Assembly (NCBI GenBank): GCA_029238555.1 | Contig: JAQWFV010000049.1 | Coordinates: forward strand, 1 to 29,785 | DNA from: Flavobacteriaceae bacterium | GTDB taxonomy: Bacteria > Bacteroidota > Bacteroidia > Flavobacteriales > Flavobacteriaceae | DNA: 29,785 nucleotides | Direction: 5' to 3' | Shown here: positions 24,435 to 29,785 of the stretch, one piece after another | Numbering within the stretch: the stretch's first letter is position 1 | Layout of the letters: each line of letters opens with the position of its first letter | Program-made: the position numbers and the translations under genes | Notes under the pieces: model-generated | Seen by the model: only the letters and a program-made list of their open reading frames with translations | Database searches by the model: none | What the model was told of the DNA's origin: nothing

Positions 24435-24821
24435 ATGAATACGAAAACACCAAAGCACTTAGAATATAAAGCCACCGAATTGGAGCGGCTGAGCAATGCT
24501 TTGGCGGTGTATTTTTATTACGACTACGAGCTACTTAAAGAATATAAACACTGGAGTTTTAACCACAGCATCCTTCATAGCCTTCTTGGAGACAGTAAGC
24601 AATTATTGAGCAGTCTAAAAAACCTTTCCCTTGTTCATAATCATGATGAGCGAAAAAACACCTTAGCTTACATTAACTGTATTGGAAAAAACATTCATGG
24701 ATACTGTAGGGGCTTAGAATACCACAGTAAATCTCCTCAAGAATACCTTCAAGCCTACAGGAATGAGGTAAAACAGTTTATGCTCCTATTTCAAAAATGG
24801 TCCAAAACTTCTATGGGCTAA
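24435..24821 (+). CDS. Hypothetical protein, helical
   Basis: A 128-residue protein I do not recognise. It has no signal peptide or membrane segment. The composition is high in Leu, Tyr, Lys and His, with predicted helices (ELERLSNALAVYFYYDYELL, then EYLQAYRNEVKQFMLLFQKW). The ATG at 24435 is preferred to the TTG two codons upstream. The 115-base gap to the divergent Lrp regulator suggests that this gene may be one of the regulator's targets. A hairpin lies 78 bases after its stop. Confidence 0.7.
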   Translation: MNTKTPKHLEYKATELERLSNALAVYFYYDYELLKEYKHWSFNHSILHSLLGDSKQLLSSLKNLSLVHNHDERKNTLAYINCIGKNIHGYCRGLEYHSKSPQEYLQAYRNEVKQFMLLFQKWSKTSMG

Positions 24822-24898
24822 CACAATAATGACATCATAAACACGTTATAAGATTAACGAGCGTAACTTTTTTCATTATTTTTTTAGATTTAGTCAGC

Positions 24899-24926
24899 AT
24901 AAAACCGGTGGAGACGCTGGTTTTAT
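24899..24926 (+). terminator. Hairpin with GAGA tetraloop after the hypothetical gene
   Basis: Twelve base pairs (24899-24910 with 24915-24926), two of them G-U wobbles that pair only in the plus-strand RNA, closed by GAGA, a GNRA tetraloop. Only a weak T-rich stretch follows, so it may be a 3'-end stabiliser or an inefficient terminator. The remaining bases of the gap 24822-25036 show nothing I recognise. Confidence 0.55.
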
Positions 24927-25036
24927 CTGTTTAACACTTCATCTGAGTAAGCGTTCTTAAAAGGTGGTACTGCAGGAATGTTCTATAAGAATTTTGTGCA
25001 GAAATAGTTAAGCTGGTTCTATGATCAGTGATAAGA

Positions 25037-25816
25037 CTACAACTTCCCTAGATAAGAAAGCACTGCCGAGTTAAACACTTCAGGTTGCTCTACATTTACA
25101 ACGTGCCCACAAGATTCTACAACAAAAAGAGAGGCAGACAAATGTGCCTCTGTCATTTTTCTAACAGAGGGTAAAAACAAATAGTCCTCTTCACCCATAA
25201 CATATAATGTTGGAATCTTTACCTCAACATTCCTGAAAAAACGAAGTAATGGATTAATTTCAGCAGTGAGCTTAAACCACTTAATGAACTCTTTCTGGTA
25301 CAGTTTTTTTGCTTCTCTCACAAAAAGCGTCCTGGACTCTTTATGATTCTTATTAGGCATAATCACAAAAGCAAAGAAGGAGTACAGCCACAAATAAGGT
25401 ACTATGGACTTAAACATTACCCCAAGTCGCATAAGTACCTGAGATCTGAAATTAAGCTTTAAAATTGCCCCACCCATAATCATACTCAGCACGCGTTCCG
25501 GATTTTTTTCTGCGAGATTTCTAATCAGTATGGTCCCGAGTGAAATACCAATAAAGTGAGATTTCTCTATCTTTTCATAATCTAGTACCTCAATAATATC
25601 TTGGGTAATAGCATTAAAAGTATATTTTTTATCAAAAGCCTGTTTTAAAGGCATTTTAGAGTCTCCATGCCCCCTGAGATCCAAAAGCAATACATTGTAA
25701 ATTTTTCTAAAGGCTTTTAATTGCTTAAACCAAATAGATGAACTCCCACCAGCACCGTGAACAAAAGTAACCCATTGTTGGGCTTCTGGATTTCTATAAC
25801 AATTGTAATGAATCAA
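25037..25816 (-). CDS. Alpha/beta-fold hydrolase
   Basis: A 259-residue hydrolase, probably cytoplasmic. The oxyanion region HGAGGSSSIW (20-29), LDLRGHGDS (45-53), the nucleophile elbow GISLG (Ser 92), Asp 211 in GEEDYLF and His 238 in CGHVVN make a full catalytic triad. A helical cap lies between about residues 120 and 185. Substrate unknown; esters or lactones are typical. The only start that keeps the first strand is TTG at 25816, and there is no in-frame ATG before residue 55. It is last in the glnN-purM-prfA-pyrF run, 75 bases after pyrF. Confidence 0.87.
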   Translation of the reverse strand: MIHYNCYRNPEAQQWVTFVHGAGGSSSIWFKQLKAFRKIYNVLLLDLRGHGDSKMPLKQAFDKKYTFNAITQDIIEVLDYEKIEKSHFIGISLGTILIRNLAEKNPERVLSMIMGGAILKLNFRSQVLMRLGVMFKSIVPYLWLYSFFAFVIMPNKNHKESRTLFVREAKKLYQKEFIKWFKLTAEINPLLRFFRNVEVKIPTLYVMGEEDYLFLPSVRKMTEAHLSASLFVVESCGHVVNVEQPEVFNSAVLSYLGKL

Positions 25817-25891
25817 TACAAGGGAATTTATAAGATCAATATATGGTAATTAAAACCAATGACTTGGCTAACATTCTCCTAAATTAGGGAA

Positions 25892-26719
25892 TTATTTTTT
25901 CTTTTGACTTAAAATAACAGCCATTTCAGCTTGCAATAAAGCTGCTTGTGCTGCAGCTTCAACAGCAAAGTCTTCTTTGGATGAGGCATATATAATTCCT
26001 CTGGAAGAATTCACCAATAAGCCTACTTGGTCATTAAGACCCTCTGAGCAAACCTCTGCTAAACTGCCCCCTTGAGCACCCACACCAGGAACCAAGAGAA
26101 AACTATCTGGAACCAAAGCCCTAATGTCTTTTATAGCACTGGCTTGCGTAGCGCCTACCACATACATCAATTGGTGGGCATTTTTGTACTGAGCGGCAGT
26201 TTCAATAACTGTTTCATATAAATATTTACCATTAGCCATAGGCAACATTTCAAAATCTGCTGCACCTGGATTTGAAGTAAGTCCCAGCAAAATAGTGAAT
26301 TTGTCTTCAAAGGCTAAGAAAGGTTCTACGGAGTCCTTTCCCATATAAGGGGCCACCGTTAAGGAATCAAACCCCAGATCTTCAAAGAAAGCTTTAGCAT
26401 ACCTACCCGCTGTATTTCCAATATCTCCTCTTTTTGCGTCTGCAATAGTAAATACCTCTGGATAATTGAGATTTAAATATTGAATGGTTTTTTCCAATGC
26501 CTGCCACCCTTTAACACCATAGGCTTCATAAAAAGCTACATTGGGTTTATATGCTACTGCATAGGAATGTGTGGCATCTATAATAGCCTTGTTAAAAGCG
26601 AATATAGGATCCTCCTCTTTTAAAAGGTGGGCCGGGATTTTATCTATATCTACATCCAGTCCCACGCAAAGGAAAGATGATTTTTTTTCAATCTGATCGA
26701 TTAAGAAAGGAAGCGTCAT
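25892..26719 (-). CDS. pyrF: Orotidine 5'-phosphate decarboxylase (type 2)
   Basis: Catalyses the last step of UMP synthesis. The 275-residue length and the sequence [19 protein letters not shown], with the catalytic Lys 96 between Asp 94 and Asp 99, fit the longer type 2 form. Other blocks are [14 protein letters not shown] (16-29) and the phosphate-binding [11 protein letters not shown] and [11 protein letters not shown]. The ATG at 26719 is used. It is separated from prfA by 53 bases. Coupling with purine (purM) and translation (prfA) genes is a recurrent flavobacterial arrangement as far as I know. Confidence 0.95.
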   Translation of the reverse strand: MTLPFLIDQIEKKSSFLCVGLDVDIDKIPAHLLKEEDPIFAFNKAIIDATHSYAVAYKPNVAFYEAYGVKGWQALEKTIQYLNLNYPEVFTIADAKRGDIGNTAGRYAKAFFEDLGFDSLTVAPYMGKDSVEPFLAFEDKFTILLGLTSNPGAADFEMLPMANGKYLYETVIETAAQYKNAHQLMYVVGATQASAIKDIRALVPDSFLLVPGVGAQGGSLAEVCSEGLNDQVGLLVNSSRGIIYASSKEDFAVEAAAQAALLQAEMAVILSQKKK

Positions 26720-26772
26720 GTTTAATTTTTACACTGGCACAAGACCAGATTATAGCTTTAAAGCTGGTGGGA

Positions 26773-27849
26773 CTAAAATATCTCAGAAGCTTCTTTCAAT
26801 TTCTCGGTATTGTCTACAAGCATTAACTCATCAAGAATCCTTTGAATGTCTCCATTGACAATATTCTGAAGGTCATACAAGGTCAATCCTATACGGTGAT
26901 CCGTAACCCTACCCTGAGGATAGTTATAGGTTCTAATTTTTGCAGACCTATCTCCTGAACTTACTTGAGAATTTCTCTTAGCTGCGTCTGCTTCTTGCTT
27001 TTTAGCCAATTCCATGTCATACAACCTAGATCTTAGCACTACAAAGGCTTTGTCTTTGTTTTTGTGTTGGGATTTTTGGTCTTGACACTGGGCTACTAAT
27101 CCTGTTGGAAGGTGTGTTAGCCTTACAGCAGAATAGGTGGTGTTTACAGACTGACCTCCTGGTCCTGAGGAACAGAAGAAATCTATTCGCACATCTTTAG
27201 GATCTATTTGAACGTCAAATTCCTCTGCTTCAGGGAGCACCATAACTGTTGCAGCACTGGTATGAACCCTGCCTTGTGTCTCCGTTTGCGGAACCCTTTG
27301 AACCCGGTGTACCCCTGCCTCAAATTTTAGTGTTCCGTATACATCTTCTCCATTAACCTCGAACTGTATTTCTTTATACCCCCCAGAGGTCCCTTCGCTT
27401 AAGTCAATCACGTTGGTTTTCCAACCCTTAGACTCACAGTATTTAGTGTACATTCTAAAGAGGTCTCCAGCAAAAATACTCGCCTCATCTCCTCCAGTAC
27501 CAGCGCGAATCTCTACCACAACATTCTTGGCGTCTTCTGGCTCTTTTGGAATGAGTAAAAATTTAATTTCTTCTTCCAAAGCTGGCAAAGCAGCTTTAGC
27601 CTCTTCCAATTGCATTCGGGCCATTTCTACCATTTCAGCGTCCGAACCGTCCTCTATAATCTCCTGAGACTCCTCTATATTATGGGTAAAAGAAATGTAT
27701 AATTCTCTTTTATCCATAAGAGATTTTAAATCCTTGTATTCTTTGTTAAGCTGTACGTAACGCTTTTGGTCTTGTATGACATCTGGTTGGATAATCAAGT
27801 CAGAGACTTCGTCAAAACGCTGTTTTACAACATGTAATTTTTCTAACAT
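26773..27849 (-). CDS. prfA: Peptide chain release factor 1
   Basis: Recognises UAA and UAG stop codons and triggers peptide release. The 358-residue protein has the codon-reading tripeptide at 187-189 (PQT, the PxT form of RF1, distinct from the SPF of RF2), HTSAATV (196-202), and the catalytic GGQ (231-233) in [18 protein letters not shown]. The N-terminal helical domain and [15 protein letters not shown] are complete. It follows purM by 46 bases. Confidence 0.97.
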   Translation of the reverse strand: MLEKLHVVKQRFDEVSDLIIQPDVIQDQKRYVQLNKEYKDLKSLMDKRELYISFTHNIEESQEIIEDGSDAEMVEMARMQLEEAKAALPALEEEIKFLLIPKEPEDAKNVVVEIRAGTGGDEASIFAGDLFRMYTKYCESKGWKTNVIDLSEGTSGGYKEIQFEVNGEDVYGTLKFEAGVHRVQRVPQTETQGRVHTSAATVMVLPEAEEFDVQIDPKDVRIDFFCSSGPGGQSVNTTYSAVRLTHLPTGLVAQCQDQKSQHKNKDKAFVVLRSRLYDMELAKKQEADAAKRNSQVSSGDRSAKIRTYNYPQGRVTDHRIGLTLYDLQNIVNGDIQRILDELMLVDNTEKLKEASEIF

Positions 27850-27895
27850 AAATTTGAGCTAGTTATTCCTGTAAAGGTACAATAAATTGACCTTC

Positions 27896-29074
27896 TTAAT
27901 AGTCAAAAGTTCCGTAAGAACTTTCTATAGTTAGTTTTTTAGAATCACTGTCGGCCACCCTACCAATGATTTGAGCAGCTACACCAAAAGAATTGGAAAT
28001 AGCAATAAGATCTTCTGCCACAGCTGGATTTACATATAACTCTAACCTATGGCCACAATTAAATACTTCATACATTTCTCTCCAGGAGGTTTTAGATTGT
28101 TCCTGAATCATTTTAAAAAGCACAGGCACCTCGAACATATTGTCTTTGATAATGTGGAGCCCTTCTACAAAATGTAATATTTTTGTTTGAGCACCACCAC
28201 TACAGTGCACCATTCCATGAATGTCTGCTGCATTGTATTTACTCAGTATTTTCTTTACGATTGGAGCATAAGTCCTTGTGGGAGAAAGCACCAACTTACC
28301 AGCATTTACTGGACTTCCTTCTACAGCATCTGTGAGCCCAAGGGCTCCAGAATAAACCAAATCACTTGGAACTGAAGGATCGAAACTCTCTGGGAATTTC
28401 TGTGCCAAACCTTGACCAAAAACATCGTGGCGTGCAGAGGTTAAACCATTACTTCCCATTCCACCGTTGTACTCGGTCTCATAAGTGGCTTGTCCAGAAG
28501 AAGACAGCCCTACAATAACATCGCCTGCTTTAATATTAGCGTTGTCAATGACGTTTCTTCTAGGTAATCGCGCTGTTACGGTAGAATCTACTATGATGGT
28601 ACGGACAAGATCGCCAACATCGGCGGTTTCACCGCCAGTGCTATGAATAATAATACCGTGTTTTGAAAGGTCATTGATAAGTTCTTCCGTTCCATTAATT
28701 ATGGCAGAAAGTACCTCAGCAGGAATTAAATTTTTATTTCTACCAATGGTAGAAGACAACATGATGTGGTCTGTAGCGCCTACACAAATAAGGTCATCTA
28801 TATTCATAATGAGCGCGTCCTGAGCAATGCCCTTCCAAACCGAAAGGTCTCCAGTTTGTTTCCAATACATATATGCCAAAGAAGACTTGGTGCCCGCTCC
28901 ATCTGCATGCATAACCAAACAATAGTCTGAATCTCCACTAAGGTGGTCGGGGACAATTTTACAGAAAGCCTTTGGAAAAAGTCCTTTATCTATATTTTTT
29001 ATAGCCTTATGAACGTCTTCTTTTGCCGCTGAAACCCCTCTTTGACTATACCTTCCCTGTTGATTTGAATCCAT
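27896..29074 (-). CDS. purM: Phosphoribosylformylglycinamidine cyclo-ligase (AIR synthetase)
   Basis: Makes aminoimidazole ribotide in purine synthesis. At 392 residues it is the longer Bacteroidota form (E. coli PurM has 345). The ATP-binding DGAGTKSSLA (58-67), MNIDDLICVGA and STGGETADVGD are present. The C-terminal half diverges from E. coli PurM but has HGMVHCSGGAQTK and VFNCGHRLELYV, matching the family HxSGGG and FNCG-type blocks. The ATG at 29074 sits about 11 bases after a predicted transcription start. It is the first gene of the purM-prfA-pyrF run. Confidence 0.92.
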   Translation of the reverse strand: MDSNQQGRYSQRGVSAAKEDVHKAIKNIDKGLFPKAFCKIVPDHLSGDSDYCLVMHADGAGTKSSLAYMYWKQTGDLSVWKGIAQDALIMNIDDLICVGATDHIMLSSTIGRNKNLIPAEVLSAIINGTEELINDLSKHGIIIHSTGGETADVGDLVRTIIVDSTVTARLPRRNVIDNANIKAGDVIVGLSSSGQATYETEYNGGMGSNGLTSARHDVFGQGLAQKFPESFDPSVPSDLVYSGALGLTDAVEGSPVNAGKLVLSPTRTYAPIVKKILSKYNAADIHGMVHCSGGAQTKILHFVEGLHIIKDNMFEVPVLFKMIQEQSKTSWREMYEVFNCGHRLELYVNPAVAEDLIAISNSFGVAAQIIGRVADSDSKKLTIESSYGTFDY

Positions 29075-29090
29075 TAATGCGTCTTTTGTG

Positions 29091-29120
29091 CAAAAATAAG
29101 GGAATCCTTAAAAAGTTCAA
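29091..29120 (-). promoter_or_regulatory. Promoter of purM
   Basis: On the minus strand TATTTTTG (29091-29098) is an exact -7 match, and TTG (29118-29120) lies 19 bases upstream. A start near 29085 leaves a leader too short for a purine riboswitch. The promoter sits in the 105-base gap after the glutamine synthetase gene. Confidence 0.55.
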
Positions 29121-29179
29121 GCTATTGTGGCATAATATTCCCAAAACTTATCCCCAATAGCAAACAATCCTTTGAAGAA

Positions 29180-29785
29180 CTATCTAATTTGTAAAAGTTC
29201 CCTGTACTTTAACAGCGGCCAATGGCTGTCACTCATGAGTTTTTCTAATTGATCGGCATGAATTCTAATACTGCTAAAAATGGGTTTTACCTCTAGGGCA
29301 TATGCGTGAGCCCTTTCGCTTGTAGTCGCTAATTTATTAGCTGCTTTCCTTGCCTGGGTCATTGTATCTACGCTTTTTTTCAACCCTTGAACATGAAGAT
29401 TAATTTCAGAAAATAACTGACCTTGTGCACTTTCTTCTAAGGCAGTCACCTGCTCCATTACAAGATTTATTTTACTCATGTTATCTAGCAACACATTCGT
29501 ATAACTTAAGGCAGAAGGTAAAATCTGGCTGTATACCAACTCCTCATACACCCTTCCTTCAATTTGGGTGTGCATGACGTAAGCTTCCCACTCCACTTCT
29601 TGTCTGGCCTTTAATTCAATAGAACTCAACACGCCCATTTGCTCAAATAAAGTCACATAGGCTTTTTCACTCATCACAGCCACTGCTTCTGGTGTAGTCT
29701 TGAGATTACTGAGCTTTCTTTTTGCCGCTTCTTTTTCCCAAGCTTCACTGTACCCATCTCCCTCGAAACGAATGCGTTTAGAAGA
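29180..29785 (-). CDS. glnN: Glutamine synthetase type III, C-terminal part (5' end outside window)
   Basis: The window holds the last 201 residues; the frame is open to the edge, beginning SSKRIRFEGDGYSEAWEKEA. This block, with AAKRKLSNLKTTPEAV and the helical tail (ELKARQEVEWEAYV, then QILPSALSYTNVLLDNM), is specific to GSIII, the large glutamine synthetase (about 725 residues) of Bacteroidota, cyanobacteria and some protists. The enzyme joins ammonium to glutamate. The active site lies in the missing part. With the P-II and AmtB genes it supplies the assimilation step. The end is 105 bases before purM. Confidence 0.9.
   Translation of the reverse strand, partial: SSKRIRFEGDGYSEAWEKEAAKRKLSNLKTTPEAVAVMSEKAYVTLFEQMGVLSSIELKARQEVEWEAYVMHTQIEGRVYEELVYSQILPSALSYTNVLLDNMSKINLVMEQVTALEESAQGQLFSEINLHVQGLKKSVDTMTQARKAANKLATTSERAHAYALEVKPIFSSIRIHADQLEKLMSDSHWPLLKYRELLQIR

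Noticed and set aside
26754..26765. AGCTTTAAAGCT palindrome between prfA and pyrF
   Set aside because: A 12-base self-complementary AT-rich word with no loop or T tail; weak as a terminator and likely chance.
1..29785. Mobile elements, CRISPR arrays, defence genes, tRNA or rRNA
   Set aside because: I found no transposase, integrase, direct-repeat array, tRNA cloverleaf or rRNA sequence; gene content is core chromosome throughout.

Overview
The window is a piece of a Bacteroidota chromosome, most likely from Flavobacteriaceae. It is AT-rich. Promoters look like the Bacteroidota type (TAnnTTTG near -7, a TTTG-like element about 20 bases upstream). Family markers agree: a DUF3276 PUR protein beside a long NusB, a DnaJ with only two CxxCxGxG motifs, a cyclophilin-FKBP fusion, a BBP2-type porin and a type III glutamine synthetase. 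I see no mobile element, phage, CRISPR array, rRNA or tRNA. Nearly all of it is core or lineage-conserved chromosome.

Layout. 1-5510: nusB (partial, minus) diverges from an ABC exporter half-transporter and the PUR protein (plus); after a terminator comes a secreted M14 peptidase. 5511-8444 (minus): DinB/YfiT-like protein, CsaA, BASS transporter and acyltransferase, in that order of transcription. 8559-8750: a cold-shock gene with strong promoter and terminator. 8907-13313 (minus): MscS channel, a sigma-54-type regulator lacking a DNA-binding domain, a secreted M28 peptidase and the dual-family immunophilin. 13501-16925 (minus): MnmD, a TIGR01777 epimerase, then grpE-dnaJ with its own promoter. 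17166-19300: ilvE (plus), a MazG-like pyrophosphohydrolase (minus), a two-helix small membrane protein and CrcB (plus). 19301-22419: a 372-base non-coding stretch ending in a striking 11-bp inverted repeat, then a P-II protein, ammonium transporter and outer-membrane porin. 22494-24319 (minus): Lrp/AsnC regulator, an unknown secreted protein and a DUF1684 lipoprotein. 24435-24821: an unknown small protein. 25037-29785 (minus): glutamine synthetase III (partial), purM, prfA, pyrF and an alpha/beta hydrolase.

The clearest functional theme is ammonium handling. The porin could admit solutes to the periplasm, AmtB would carry ammonium across the inner membrane under P-II control, and GSIII, encoded 7 kb away, would assimilate it. 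A second theme is protein quality control (grpE-dnaJ, the immunophilin, two exported peptidases, the cold-shock protein). I did not find a clearly new multi-gene system. The best leads are the palindrome before the P-II operon, the transcription terminator embedded in the opposing acyltransferase gene, the MscS/sigma-54 regulator pair, and several lineage-specific remodelled proteins.
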